A stretch of 64,000 nt of DNA from CAYHMW01 sp964357925 (GTDB taxonomy: Bacteria > Patescibacteriota > Microgenomatia > UBA8517): the NCBI GenBank assembly GCA_964357925.1, contig CAYHMW010000003.1, positions 1 to 64,000 of the forward strand. The letters run 5' to 3'. Below the pieces are notes generated by a model. That model saw only the letters and a list, made by a program, of their open reading frames with translations, was not told where the DNA came from and did no database searches. Each line of letters opens with the position of its first letter. The stretch's first letter is position 1. A program made the translations under genes and the position numbers. Shown one piece after another: positions 36,735 through 46,656 of the stretch.

Positions 36735-36809
36735 GGTAATACCTTTTACCCCTTAATTATTCTGGAAGCAAGTGCTACAAATAACGCTTCTTCTGTTACT
36801 ATATTCGTA

Positions 36810-38315
36810 GTGACCAACAACACTCTCAAACTACTTCTAGCAATTTTTTTCCTAGCTCTCTTTCTCAGACTGCTCTATTTTCCTGGAAATGTTTATTTCG
36901 GCAACGACCAAGCACGAGACGCTTATTATTCTTACGAAGTCCTCAGGGGAGACCTGAAAGTTGTCGGGCCAGGCATGACGTTCAGCAAATATCTGCACCA
37001 CGGAGTTTTATTCTATTATATTATGGCCCCAGTCTATTTTCTCGCCCAAGGAAGCCCATATGTTCCTGCTTTAATAATCCTACTATTAAACGCACTTGGA
37101 ACATTCACTGTCTTCTTTATAGGAAAAAATATTTATAACGAAAAAATCGGCTTATGGACAGCGTTTCTTTACGCAATTTCTTTTGAGCAAACTCAATACG
37201 CATTATTTTTTAGTCATCCAGGAATGGCTTTGCCGTTCGTGTTGCTTTACTATCTTGGGTTGTCGTTACTTGTTTTTAAAAACAATTCCAAGGGACTAAT
37301 TCTCTCAGCATTTTGCGCCGGTATCGCCACCCAGTTTCATTTTTCACTAATAATTCTCGTAATCTTGCTACCCTTCTTTGCCTTGGCTTTTAAACCAAAA
37401 ATTAGAAAAATTAAAATCAAAGATTTCTCCTTTGCAATTATTGCGCTTGCTATAAGCATGTCGACATTTATCGTCGCGGAACTAAAATTCAAACAAATCT
37501 TTAGTTTTATTACGACACTTGGGCAATCAGACGGTTCCTCATTCAGTTTGCATTCCGACAATTTTCTTCACGCAGTAAACAGATATATTAACGATAATGT
37601 AGTAATCGTTTACTGGTCGCCTATTATAAGTTTATTAATAATTACCTTCAGCTTTTGGTATTTATATAAAAAAGGAAAAAAAGCTACAGCATTTTTATTA
37701 ATCTGGTTTTTAATAGGCTGCATAGCCTATTTAACTGGATCAGCCACCACTTATTACTATGGTATCGGCGGCTCCGTAAGTTTATTAATAGTTGTAGCAT
37801 TTGGGCTTACTCAAATTTGGCTTAGAAATAAAAACTTCGCCGCAGTTTTACTGTTCATAATAATCGCATCAAATTTATTTCAAATAACCACCATTAATCC
37901 CAAGGGTCCAATTGACTCTGTCATGGCCCCTCCCGGATTGCTTCTGACAGACGAACAAAGAGCAATTGATTTTATTTATCAAACAGCAGGCGATGAAAAA
38001 TTTTCAATTCATGGATTAACCATTCCCTTCAATGTTAAATCCACCTGGGACTATCTTTTTAACTGGTATGGTATGAAGGAATATGGCTTTGTTCCCGTGT
38101 GGGGAGGCGAAGACGCGCTTGGCAGCGAAGGAACACTAAAAGTGGTAAGAGCCAGATCAGAGTTACCTTCAAAACAATTTTTAATTATCGAGCCATTAGT
38201 AGGTCTTCCAGACAAATTTGTTAAGGATTTCTTTCAAGAAGAAAGCTACTTCACTAATCTTATTTCTGAGGAAAAGTTTGGAGCAATCACAGTCCAGGTT
38301 AGAAAAAAATATTAA
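36810..38315 (+). CDS. PMT/ArnT-type membrane glycosyltransferase
   Basis: A 501-residue protein with about eleven hydrophobic helices and an early FGNDQARDAYYSYEVLRG segment, the acidic first loop found in GT39/ArnT enzymes that use polyprenyl-phosphate sugars. The C-terminal ~100 residues are extracytoplasmic. The GTG at 36810 is chosen as start: a TACTAT ends 7 bp upstream and the protein then begins with a clean membrane anchor (TNNTLKLLLAIFFLALFLRL). It would glycosylate a lipid or protein on the outer membrane face. Confidence 0.75.
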   Translation: MTNNTLKLLLAIFFLALFLRLLYFPGNVYFGNDQARDAYYSYEVLRGDLKVVGPGMTFSKYLHHGVLFYYIMAPVYFLAQGSPYVPALIILLLNALGTFTVFFIGKNIYNEKIGLWTAFLYAISFEQTQYALFFSHPGMALPFVLLYYLGLSLLVFKNNSKGLILSAFCAGIATQFHFSLIILVILLPFFALAFKPKIRKIKIKDFSFAIIALAISMSTFIVAELKFKQIFSFITTLGQSDGSSFSLHSDNFLHAVNRYINDNVVIVYWSPIISLLIITFSFWYLYKKGKKATAFLLIWFLIGCIAYLTGSATTYYYGIGGSVSLLIVVAFGLTQIWLRNKNFAAVLLFIIIASNLFQITTINPKGPIDSVMAPPGLLLTDEQRAIDFIYQTAGDEKFSIHGLTIPFNVKSTWDYLFNWYGMKEYGFVPVWGGEDALGSEGTLKVVRARSELPSKQFLIIEPLVGLPDKFVKDFFQEESYFTNLISEEKFGAITVQVRKKY

Positions 38316-39499
38316 AAATACTTTCGCCCCTTTAACTTCTCAGGAAGCAAGGACTCTTTATCGCGCATTTCATATCCCTTCCCATAACCCAATTCTTTCA
38401 TCAACTTTGTAGGAGCATTTCTGATTTTCATCGGCACTGGAAGGTTGCCAAATTTCATAACATCGCCTTTTGCCGCCTGCAGAGCATCATATGCACGTCT
38501 ATCTTTGGGTGCGCGGCTCAAATAAACCACCCCATGTGCAAGATTAATTGCGCACTCTGGATATCCAATCGTCTCGCAAGCACGGAAAACCTCATTAGCA
38601 ACAACCAGCGCAGTTGGCTGTGCCATGCCAATATCCTCACTTGCAAATACAACCATTCGCCTTGCAATATAAAGTGGATCCTGTCCAGCTTCAACCATGC
38701 GAGCAAGATAATAAACTGCAGCATCGGTTTGGGAAGCCCTCATCGATTTAATAAAAGCAGAAATAACGTTATAGTGCTCCTCACCATTTTTATCAAAAGT
38801 GTACTGCCTGCGTTGCAAGGCACCTTCAATATTTTCTAACAACAGGTGCCTCCCCTCCGAAGCCATGTGCGAAGGGGGGTCTGCAATTTGACTAGCAATC
38901 TCTAATACATTCAAAACGACTCTTGCATCGCCATTACTTGATTCGATCAAAAACTTCTCTGCCTTTTTATCAAGTCTCATCCCCAATTCCTTTTCTGCTT
39001 TTTTCACTATTTTCCTTAATTCTTTATTACCTAATTCCTGAAGTACGAGTACCCTGCAGCGCGATAGTAATGGCCCGATAACTTCAAATGAAGGGTTCTC
39101 CGTAGTTGCACCAATTAGGACAATATCTCCGCGTTCGACAATGGGTAGTAGTTTATCTTGCTGCGCTTTATTAAACCTATGAATCTCATCCAAAAAAACA
39201 ATTGGTGCAGGAAGTAAAGTATTAGTCCTTCCATGTGTTACGGCCGTTATATCTTTAGTTGAAGCATTTACAGCACTAAATTCGAAAAACTCTCGATCTA
39301 AAGTATTGGCAATAATTCGCGCAAGTGTTGTCTTGCCACAACCAGGTGGTCCCCACAAGATTAATGATGGGAAAAAGGAAGATTTTTTAGAATTTCTTAC
39401 TAAGGATTCTATAATTTTGCCTTTGCCGACCAAGTGTTCTTGTCCAACATAATCTTTAAGAATTTTAGGTCTCAAAAACTCAGGAAGAGGAGTACTCAT
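38312..39499 (-). CDS. rarA: Replication-associated recombination protein A (RarA/MgsA)
   Basis: A 395-residue AAA+ ATPase related to clamp loaders, acting at stalled replication forks. P-loop LILWGPPGCGKTTLA, Walker B IVFLDEIHRFNKAQQD, sensor 1 GATTENPSFEV, and the C-terminal RRMVVFASEDIGMAQP and NAPTKLMKELGYG blocks fit the family. The ATG at 39499 is set by a TATAAT ending 6 bp upstream on the minus strand; a 16-bp palindrome (CTGCCTGCGCAGGCAG) is just before that -10. Confidence 0.94.
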   Translation of the reverse strand: MSTPLPEFLRPKILKDYVGQEHLVGKGKIIESLVRNSKKSSFFPSLILWGPPGCGKTTLARIIANTLDREFFEFSAVNASTKDITAVTHGRTNTLLPAPIVFLDEIHRFNKAQQDKLLPIVERGDIVLIGATTENPSFEVIGPLLSRCRVLVLQELGNKELRKIVKKAEKELGMRLDKKAEKFLIESSNGDARVVLNVLEIASQIADPPSHMASEGRHLLLENIEGALQRRQYTFDKNGEEHYNVISAFIKSMRASQTDAAVYYLARMVEAGQDPLYIARRMVVFASEDIGMAQPTALVVANEVFRACETIGYPECAINLAHGVVYLSRAPKDRRAYDALQAAKGDVMKFGNLPVPMKIRNAPTKLMKELGYGKGYEMRDKESLLPEKLKGRKYF

Positions 39500-39505
39500 T
39501 ATTTC

Positions 39506-39530
39506 ATTATACCTCTGCCTGCGCAGGCAG
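39506..39530 (-). promoter_or_regulatory. rarA leaderless promoter with upstream palindrome
   Basis: TATAAT at 39511-39506 is followed by 6 bp and the ATG. The palindrome CTGCCTGC/GCAGGCAG (39515-39530) lies in the spacer/-35 region, where an operator could act, but its likeness to other CPR-type palindromes makes a dispersed repeat equally likely. Confidence 0.5.
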
Positions 39531-39609
39531 GCAAATATAACCCGAAGTAAATTACTAACACAATCTGATTGGCCCTTCAATACTAATTAAAACAGTGATA
39601 GTATAAATC

Positions 39610-39864
39610 ATGCCTGAAGACGATCATGTAGTAATCATTCGTGGTGAAGAGGCAAGAGCTTTAAGAGAGGCTGCAAACAGTGGTAAGACTCCTGAAGAGA
39701 TAGCCACTTCACTTGCAGAAGCGAAGCTGCGCGCTCAAACTATGATCGAAGAAGCTCGACAAAGGCGAACACGAGATGTTGCAACTCAACGAGGGACCGG
39801 AATAGAATTGGGAAGTTCAACAGAAGCGCCTCCTATTAATCAGAGACCTCTTGTCCCAGAATAA
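39610..39864 (+). CDS. Hypothetical protein, 84 aa
   Basis: Small charged protein, with a helical region from about residue 12 to 55 (EEARALREAANSGKTPEEIA...) and a Pro-rich end. No family recognised. TATAAA lies 2 bp before the ATG, too close to be a normal -10; an alternative -10 is not clear. Sits directly before the ABC exporter. Confidence 0.5.
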   Translation: MPEDDHVVIIRGEEARALREAANSGKTPEEIATSLAEAKLRAQTMIEEARQRRTRDVATQRGTGIELGSSTEAPPINQRPLVPE

Positions 39865-39888
39865 TTTTTCTCTGCTAGACTAAAAATA

Positions 39889-41691
39889 ATGTCTAAAAGG
39901 CCCCGTAGCGAAGAAGTGAAGGAGACACTATCTGCTATTCATTGGGTACTCAAATTATTTTGGCGCGTAAGTCCTAAGCTAACTCTAACGACTGTGATTG
40001 TAGGAGTAGTTCTAGAGATCGAGGCTGTCTTTAACACCTTCGTTTTTGCAAAAGGAATTGATGTTTTACTTGAAGTCGCGCAAGGGGAAAGAGATTTTAT
40101 CTGGATTTACTATTTTGTTGGAATATTCTTTGGGTTATCTGTGTTGCAACACGGCTTAAGGTTGATCAACCAGTATACGGATAGGATGCTTGATATCTAT
40201 TTTTATCCCAGCTTCCAGAAACTTCTATATCAAAAACTGATTAGAATGGGCACTCAAAACTTAGAAGACCCAAATGTTAATAATTTGATCGAGCGTGCAC
40301 GCAACAACCCAAGCAGAGTTCATGGCCAATTTACCCAAGTTACTGGCTTAATCGGCACCTCCACCTCTTTATTAAGCTCGGGTGTGGCACTTTTTTTCTT
40401 CGCACCGCATTTCATCCCTCTTTTCATTGTTACATTGTTGCCGGCAATCATCATAGACAAAAAATACTTATCCAAAATTTGGCGATTCAATAGAGATTCC
40501 ACCGAAGATAGAAGAAAAGCATATGCCTCAGCTCACAATCTCCAGGATTCTAATTCTCTCCATGAGCTTACAATCACTGGTGGCCATAAATTTCTTAGCG
40601 AACATTTTGAGACCTACACTGACTGGTGGACAAATGGTATGCGTAAAATCAGGTACACCTGGTATAAATATTTATTTAGCTTTAGGATAATTCGTGCTAG
40701 CGTCGAAGGCTATGCTGATCTGTATGTTTTTCTCAAGTTCATACAAAAAAGCATCTCAATTGGTGATGTAACGTTTTATGTTCGGCAAGCAGCAAATTTC
40801 ACTGGCAACATAAGCAATCTTGCCAACTCGATAAACACCATTTATGAACAGTCCCTCTATGTAAAAGAAACCAAAGAATTATTTGATAAACCTGAACAAG
40901 TAGACGGGACGTACAAATTAGAGCGTCTCAAAGAAGGACCAAGTATAGAATTTGAAAACGTATCTTTTACTTATCCAAGCTCAAAAAATAAAGTAATCAA
41001 AAACCTAACCCTTAAAATAAAACCTGGCGAAAAGGTAGCAATTGTTGGGGAGAACGGCGCCGGCAAAACCACGCTGGTTAAACTCCTTATGCGCTTTTAT
41101 GAAGTAGGCGGCGGTAAAGTCACTGTAAACGGAGTTAACGTTAATGATCTAAAAATCGACGACTACTACAAAAATGCAAGTGTCCTGTTCCAAGATTACA
41201 ATACCTATGGCAACCTCACCGTAAAGGACAACATAACTATTGGGAAAATCAAGAGCAAGTTTTCTCAAAAAAAATTGGAGCGAGCGGCAAAATACGCCGA
41301 CATTGAGAAATTTGTTAACAACTACCCTGACAAATTTGATCAAGTATTAAGCGAAAAATACAAAGGCGGAACTAGGCCCTCCACTGGCCAGTGGCAGAAA
41401 ATTGCCATTGCAAGATTTTTCTATAGAGACGCTCCGCTTGTCATTTTTGACGAGCCGACTGCAGCAATAGATGCTGTCAGTGAACAAAACATTTTTGATA
41501 AAATTTACAAATCTTTCAAGGGTAAAACCGTTATAATAATTTCTCACAGATTCTCAACTGTCCGAAATGCTGACAGGATTATAGTTTTTGATAAAGGTAA
41601 AATAGTAGAATATGGCAGCCACAACGAACTTATGGCAATTAGAGGGAAATATTACTGTGCATTCCAAATCCAAGCCAAAGGCTACCAATGA
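39889..41691 (+). CDS. ABC exporter (fused membrane and ATPase domains)
   Basis: A 600-residue half-transporter: about six membrane helices in the first 330 residues, then an ATPase domain with Walker A GENGAGKTTLVKL, Walker B LVIFDEPTAAID and H-loop IIISHRFSTVR. The signature reads RPSTGQWQKIAIAR in place of LSGGQ, a change that might slow turnover. Probably a homodimer exporting lipid, peptide or drug. TAGACT (in TGCTAGACT) ends 7 bp before the ATG, suggesting a leaderless mRNA. Confidence 0.9.
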   Translation: MSKRPRSEEVKETLSAIHWVLKLFWRVSPKLTLTTVIVGVVLEIEAVFNTFVFAKGIDVLLEVAQGERDFIWIYYFVGIFFGLSVLQHGLRLINQYTDRMLDIYFYPSFQKLLYQKLIRMGTQNLEDPNVNNLIERARNNPSRVHGQFTQVTGLIGTSTSLLSSGVALFFFAPHFIPLFIVTLLPAIIIDKKYLSKIWRFNRDSTEDRRKAYASAHNLQDSNSLHELTITGGHKFLSEHFETYTDWWTNGMRKIRYTWYKYLFSFRIIRASVEGYADLYVFLKFIQKSISIGDVTFYVRQAANFTGNISNLANSINTIYEQSLYVKETKELFDKPEQVDGTYKLERLKEGPSIEFENVSFTYPSSKNKVIKNLTLKIKPGEKVAIVGENGAGKTTLVKLLMRFYEVGGGKVTVNGVNVNDLKIDDYYKNASVLFQDYNTYGNLTVKDNITIGKIKSKFSQKKLERAAKYADIEKFVNNYPDKFDQVLSEKYKGGTRPSTGQWQKIAIARFFYRDAPLVIFDEPTAAIDAVSEQNIFDKIYKSFKGKTVIIISHRFSTVRNADRIIVFDKGKIVEYGSHNELMAIRGKYYCAFQIQAKGYQ

Positions 41692-41721
41692 GAACAAGCA
41701 TGTCACCCCCGCATCCTACAC

Positions 41722-41748
41722 TGTCATCCCGCACTTGATGCGGGATCT
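41722..41748. repeat. Dispersed palindromic repeat, copy 2
   Basis: 26 of 27 bases match the copy at 2956-2982, and it again lies directly before a start codon (41754). A truncated relative (TGTCACCCCCGCAT) lies just upstream at 41701, and a further weak match (GTCACCCCGCATCATGAA) is near 49387. Confidence 0.8.
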
Positions 41749-41753
41749 AGTCT

Positions 41754-42398
41754 ATGAATAAAATTAACGACCTATTATCAGGCAAAATGATTATCGATGA
41801 AGTCGACTCTCCAATTAACGGCAAACTCCAAGTCGTAAAAGATATTACCTGGGGCACTCATATAACAGGCGGCGGACTAACTCAATCAGGGGGTGTTGCC
41901 AAAAGCGTCTGGAATCATACACTCAAAAAAGTTAAAGACTTTAAGACAGAGTTGAATAGTTGTTTGATTTTAGGTCTTGGTGGGGGATCAATCGCCGAAT
42001 TAACTCATAAATATTGGGGAGAGAAAGTCAAAATCACAGGGGTCGACATAGACCCAATATTCATAAACCTTGGTCGAAAGCATTTGAAACTTGATGAATA
42101 TGGAGTCAAAGCAGTAATCGACGACGCTTACGAATTCGTTAAAAATGACAGACACAAATATGATCTAATCTGCGTGGACACTTATGTCGGAGATCAGTTT
42201 CCAGTGAGTTTAGAAGAAGAAGTATTTATTAAACGAGTAAAAAAATTATTAAATAAAGACGGGGTAGCAGTATTTAACCGCCTCTACTATGACGAAAAAA
42301 GAAAAGAAGCTGAGGATTTTGAAAAAGTTCTAGAAAAAGTATTCAGTAAGGTTGAAAGAAACTACCCGGAAGCTAATTTAATGTTTCTTTGCAGTTAA
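41754..42398 (+). CDS. Spermidine-synthase-like methyltransferase-fold protein
   Basis: A 214-residue Rossmann-fold protein: CLILGLGGGSIAEL (SAM-type glycine loop), ITGVDIDPIFINLGRKHL, and YDLICVDTYVGDQFP, as in the C-terminal domain of polyamine synthases and their relatives. The N-terminal beta domain is short, so a polyamine product is uncertain. The ATG follows a palindromic repeat by 5 bp; no SD is visible. Convergent with the next gene. Confidence 0.7.
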   Translation: MNKINDLLSGKMIIDEVDSPINGKLQVVKDITWGTHITGGGLTQSGGVAKSVWNHTLKKVKDFKTELNSCLILGLGGGSIAELTHKYWGEKVKITGVDIDPIFINLGRKHLKLDEYGVKAVIDDAYEFVKNDRHKYDLICVDTYVGDQFPVSLEEEVFIKRVKKLLNKDGVAVFNRLYYDEKRKEAEDFEKVLEKVFSKVERNYPEANLMFLCS

Positions 42399-43564
42399 AC
42401 TATTTTCGCTTTACTTGCTTCCTGCCAAGTGGCACGATAACTCATGAAGAAGGCACCAAGCCCAGCTACAACAAACAAGGCCTTGATAAGCCCACCAAGA
42501 ATGGGAATCATGGAAATAAGGTAATAGAAGAATATTCCAATAACGAGTGTCCACATTAGAGTCATCTTTTTGTTGAAGCGTGCCAGGATCCAATCAGCCA
42601 TAAATACCATTACAAGCACACGGGAGAAATAAAAGATAAGTCCATAAAGTGTTAAGCCAATGAAAGCCAGTGGAATTCCAACTAGAGTTACTAAGAGAAG
42701 AACGAAGGCTAGAGGCACAATAATAATTGACAAAAAGCCCACCCCAAAGCTGCCCCATGGGTGTTCGTGCAAAACAAGCGCCCCTCGTCTTACAAAATTG
42801 GGGAAGAACTTAACCATCAAGAACCCAACAGCAAGAGTAGTCGCCAGACTCAATGACTTCGTAAAAAGAGAAAATCCAGCAACTGCTTTGTTTATCTGTT
42901 TTTGGTCGGGCATCTCTGCCTTTCCTGGAAACTCTTTTCTTGTTACGGCTCCAGAGACAGAAGCGTCAGAGGCAATACTTGCATCTGTATTGCTGTAATA
43001 GACAAGGTCCCCGTCCACCATTGCGTTAGAAGAAAGTCTCATTGTTTCAACCCCTGCCTCAACATCGCCCATAACGGGAGCAGCAATCGTCAAATTTCCC
43101 GCACCAACTTTAAGGTTTCCATTTACTGGCGTAGAAATTGTGACACTGCCACCTGCTGCAACAACACTGCCGCCAAGTGCCGCTGCACTAGTGAGCTGAA
43201 CATCCCCGCCAGCCAATGTCACATTACGCCCAATAGCTCCCGTAATCGTAACTTGCCCGCCCGCAGCACGAACGTCCTGCGAAACAGTGCCTGAAATATT
43301 AACCTGTCCACCAGCAACCAACAGATCGCCATTAATGTGCCCGTCAACAGTAACTTGCCCGCCAGCCACATAAACATCCCCGTCAACATCCCCAGAAATC
43401 TCCACAATATCACCGTAAGCAAAATAATCTCCAACAACCACCTCACTAGCCGGAAGCGAAACAACCCTCCCGAGGTCCCCCTGGTTGCCTTTAGCCCAAG
43501 CGTGAGGTGCACCCACGGTCAAAAGAAGCAAAACCCCCAACGCCCCAACAACAATCTTTTTCAT
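42395..43564 (-). CDS. Exported bactofilin-like beta-solenoid protein with membrane C-terminus
   Basis: A 389-residue protein: signal peptide (MKKIVVGALGVLLLLTVGAPHAWA), then about nine short repeats of the type GDVYVAGGQVTVDGHIN (residues ~50-205) that predict a bactofilin/DUF583-like beta-solenoid, then four or five membrane helices (about 230-380). Cytoplasmic bactofilins are scaffolds; here the solenoid is outside the membrane, so it may organise the envelope. TAGAAT ends 6 bp before the ATG. Confidence 0.8.
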   Translation of the reverse strand: MKKIVVGALGVLLLLTVGAPHAWAKGNQGDLGRVVSLPASEVVVGDYFAYGDIVEISGDVDGDVYVAGGQVTVDGHINGDLLVAGGQVNISGTVSQDVRAAGGQVTITGAIGRNVTLAGGDVQLTSAAALGGSVVAAGGSVTISTPVNGNLKVGAGNLTIAAPVMGDVEAGVETMRLSSNAMVDGDLVYYSNTDASIASDASVSGAVTRKEFPGKAEMPDQKQINKAVAGFSLFTKSLSLATTLAVGFLMVKFFPNFVRRGALVLHEHPWGSFGVGFLSIIIVPLAFVLLLVTLVGIPLAFIGLTLYGLIFYFSRVLVMVFMADWILARFNKKMTLMWTLVIGIFFYYLISMIPILGGLIKALFVVAGLGAFFMSYRATWQEASKAKIV

Positions 43565-43650
43565 ATATTTATTCTATACCCACATATCAAGAGCATTCAA
43601 GCATTCAGCCTGTCACTCTCACTACATTTTTGCTAAAATAGTACCTCGAA

Positions 43651-46320
43651 ATGCTAAATATCTTGAGTAGAATAGTTGATCTCAACGCCCGTGAGATTAA
43701 AAACTTACAAAAAGCGGTAGACGAGATTAACGCTTTCGAGTCAAAAATAAAAAAACTAAAAGATATTGATTTTGCAAAAAAAACGCTTGAGTTCAAAAAA
43801 AGATTAAAAGATGAATCTCTTGAGCGTATTCTTCCCGAAGCATTTGCACTAGCTAAAGAAGCCAGTTGGCGGACACTTGGCTTGAAGCACTACGATGTTC
43901 AACTAATGGCAGGTGCTGCGCTATTTCAAGGGAGGGTGGTCGAGCAAAAAACAGGGGAGGGTAAAACCCTAACCGCTGTCCCCGCGTTATATCTTCGTGC
44001 TCTTGTAGGTCACGGGGCCCACTTGGTCACGGTTAATGACTACCTTGCCCGCCGCGATGCAGGTTGGAATGCGCCCACATTTGAGCTTCTTGGTATGAGT
44101 GTGGGAGTCATCGCAGGTGAGCAAAAAAGCTACCTTCACGATCCCAAATATAGTGATACAAGCCACGGCGACGAGCGCCTTGAACATCTAAAGCCCGTTG
44201 GGAGGAAAGAAGCCTATTCGGCAGATATAACTTACGGGACCAACAATGAATTCGGCTTCGATTATCTGAGGGACAACATGGTGAGCGATTTAAATCATAT
44301 GGTCCAGCGCGGCCATTACTTCACAATTGTTGACGAAGTAGACTCAGTCCTCATCGATGAGGCCCGCACCCCGCTAATTATCTCAGCTCCAGATACCGAG
44401 CCAACTCAGAAGTATTATCAATTCTCAAGCATGATCGGTGAGCTAGATCCAGAGGTTGATTACAAAATTGACGAAAAAGCAAAAAGCGCTTCGCTCACAG
44501 AAGTGGGGATCGAAAAAGTAGAAAAAATATTAGGAGTGGACAACTTATATGAAAAAGATTTTGAATCGATCCACCACATTGAAAACGCTCTTCGTGCAAG
44601 ATCCCTCTATCTAAATGACCGAGAATATATCGTCAAAGATGGCGAGGTAATTATTGTCGACGAATTCACAGGCCGCCTCATGCCCGGGCGTCGTTGGAGC
44701 GATGGCCTCCACCAAGCAGTCGAAGCCAAAGAAGGTGTACGGATCCAACAAGAAAGTAAAACCCTGGCAACAATATCCTTCCAAAATTACTTTAGGATGT
44801 ACGAGGTTCTCTCGGGCATGACGGGCACTGCAGCAACAGAAGCCGACGAATTCAAAAAAATCTACAAATTAGAAACTGTCGTAATCCCCACAAATAAGGC
44901 AACTGTTCGTATCGATCACGACGATTCAATCTACAAAACCACAGATGGCAAATATATGGCCATGGTCAAAGAAATTGCCGAGCGAAGGAGTAGTGGCCAG
45001 CCGATTTTAGTAGGCACAACTTCAATCGAGAAAAACGAACTCATTATGAAGTATCTGAAGAAGGCAAGAGTCCCCCACAGTGTCCTAAACGCAAAAAATC
45101 ACGAAAAGGAAGCAACAATAATCGCAAACGCCGGCAAGCCCGGAGCAGTCACGGTGGCAACAAACATGGCAGGCCGCGGTGTCGACATTGTATTAGGAGG
45201 TGCCCCCCCAGATAGAAAGCCGGGCATCGGGGACGAAAAATACAAGGCAACGAAGGCCTATAAAGCTTGGGAAGATTCTCACAAAAAAGTTGTCAAGTCG
45301 GGTGGTCTCCATGTCTTGGGGACAGAACGGCACGAAAGCCGCCGTATCGATAACCAGCTCCGTGGTCGCTCAGGCAGGCAAGGCGATCCGGGATCTACAA
45401 AGTTTTATCTTTCACTTGAGGACGATTTGATGAGAATTTTCGGTGGCGAGCAGATTGCGGGAATCATGGACCGGCTAAAGCTCCCCGAGGACCAACCAAT
45501 CGAGAATAAACTGGTTAATAGAGCCGTTCAACAAGCTCAAGTCAAAGTAGAAGGCTTTCACTTTGACGCCAGAAAACGCCTTGTCGAATACGACGATGTT
45601 GCCAATCAACAAAGAGATATAATTTACAAACTAAGACGAAAAATCCTTGAGGGCACGGACCTTTCAGATGAAATTAAAAGCAAACTTCATGACCAAATAG
45701 ACAAACTGCTTATCGCTGAACTTGGCGATCCCGATCCGGAACTCTTGGCCGTTGGTTTATCGGATATCATCCCCTTCGATGAGAAAAGTAGAGGCGCTCT
45801 TAGAGCCAAAATTAAAGACCTAAAATCACAAGATAAAATTAAAAGCTTTCTGCACAACACTATTGATAGGGCACACGATGAGCGCACAAAAGCAGTTGGC
45901 GAGAAGGCAATGCACGAAATCGAAAAGTTTGCCTACTTGGGCGCAATTGATCATTTATGGATCGATCACATCGATCACATCGATAGTTTACGAGAATCAA
46001 TCGGCATCAGAGCATATGGCCAAAGGGATCCATTGGTTGAGTACAAAAGCGAAGCATATAGCTTGTTTGAGCGACTAATGGGAAGAATAGACGAAGAACT
46101 TGCACACCGAATCTTCAGAGTCCAAATTGGTATGACACCACGTTCTGAAATCCCGCTTGAGGGAGCAAAGACAAATGTAGACACAAGCGACACAACCGGT
46201 CTAATCGACGAACCAGCCGACACAGTGGCAAAAGTTGGCCGCAACGACCCTTGCCCCTGTGGTTCAGGTTTAAAGTATAAAAAGTGTGGCCTGATCGGCG
46301 CCCCACAACACAGAGGTTAA
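43651..46320 (+). CDS. secA: Preprotein translocase ATPase SecA
   Basis: An 889-residue motor that pushes preproteins through SecYEG. Walker A EQKTGEGKTLTA, DEAD-like VDEVDSVLIDEARTP, and helicase motif VATNMAGRGVDIVLGG are present. The C-terminus ends in a zinc-binding SEC-C motif, PCPCGSGLKYKKCG. An extended -10 (TGCTAAAAT) ends 11 bp before the ATG. The stop codon lies inside a long perfect palindrome. Confidence 0.97.
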   Translation: MLNILSRIVDLNAREIKNLQKAVDEINAFESKIKKLKDIDFAKKTLEFKKRLKDESLERILPEAFALAKEASWRTLGLKHYDVQLMAGAALFQGRVVEQKTGEGKTLTAVPALYLRALVGHGAHLVTVNDYLARRDAGWNAPTFELLGMSVGVIAGEQKSYLHDPKYSDTSHGDERLEHLKPVGRKEAYSADITYGTNNEFGFDYLRDNMVSDLNHMVQRGHYFTIVDEVDSVLIDEARTPLIISAPDTEPTQKYYQFSSMIGELDPEVDYKIDEKAKSASLTEVGIEKVEKILGVDNLYEKDFESIHHIENALRARSLYLNDREYIVKDGEVIIVDEFTGRLMPGRRWSDGLHQAVEAKEGVRIQQESKTLATISFQNYFRMYEVLSGMTGTAATEADEFKKIYKLETVVIPTNKATVRIDHDDSIYKTTDGKYMAMVKEIAERRSSGQPILVGTTSIEKNELIMKYLKKARVPHSVLNAKNHEKEATIIANAGKPGAVTVATNMAGRGVDIVLGGAPPDRKPGIGDEKYKATKAYKAWEDSHKKVVKSGGLHVLGTERHESRRIDNQLRGRSGRQGDPGSTKFYLSLEDDLMRIFGGEQIAGIMDRLKLPEDQPIENKLVNRAVQQAQVKVEGFHFDARKRLVEYDDVANQQRDIIYKLRRKILEGTDLSDEIKSKLHDQIDKLLIAELGDPDPELLAVGLSDIIPFDEKSRGALRAKIKDLKSQDKIKSFLHNTIDRAHDERTKAVGEKAMHEIEKFAYLGAIDHLWIDHIDHIDSLRESIGIRAYGQRDPLVEYKSEAYSLFERLMGRIDEELAHRIFRVQIGMTPRSEIPLEGAKTNVDTSDTTGLIDEPADTVAKVGRNDPCPCGSGLKYKKCGLIGAPQHRG

Positions 46321-46331
46321 CCTCTGTGTTG
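46306..46331. terminator. Perfect 26-bp palindrome at the secA stop
   Basis: CAACACAGAGGTT followed by its exact complement AACCTCTGTGTTG with no loop bases. It includes the secA TAA. As RNA it makes a stable hairpin that could end or stabilise the transcript; only a weak T-content follows, so a repeat or protein site is also possible. Confidence 0.5.
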
Positions 46332-46351
46332 GCAAATAGGACGTAAGTATA

Positions 46352-46618
46352 CTACTTCTTTAGAAAGTAATTATAGACTCTTGCAAAAAGGTATCCTGTT
46401 AACCATGCTGCCACAGTAAATGATACTAGTCCTACAATGAACGAGCTCATTGTTAGACTCCATCCAGATACTTTACTGATTTCGAGTCCGTGAAACCAAG
46501 CTTGAGCTATGGTGATGGATAACTGAGGGAACAGGGAAACAGCCATCCGACAAAAGACATACAATATTGCACTGGTAACCGCGAGAGCATTTGCGGTTAC
46601 GTTTGGATCATGCTTCAT
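46352..46618 (-). CDS. Small membrane protein, DUF5676-like
   Basis: An 88-residue protein with two hydrophobic helices. The pattern NALAVTSAILYVFCRM...AWFHGLEIS...GLVSFTVAAWLTGYLFARVYN matches the small DUF5676-type proteins found with copper genes. The start at 46618 has GGGGGTGAT 5 bp upstream; an ATG at 46636 would leave this SD inside the gene. It follows the CopB-type ATPase and probably shares its operon. Confidence 0.75.
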   Translation of the reverse strand: MKHDPNVTANALAVTSAILYVFCRMAVSLFPQLSITIAQAWFHGLEISKVSGWSLTMSSFIVGLVSFTVAAWLTGYLFARVYNYFLKK

Positions 46619-46656
46619 TTTTATCACCCCCTTCAATGTTTACTTTATAGAAATGA

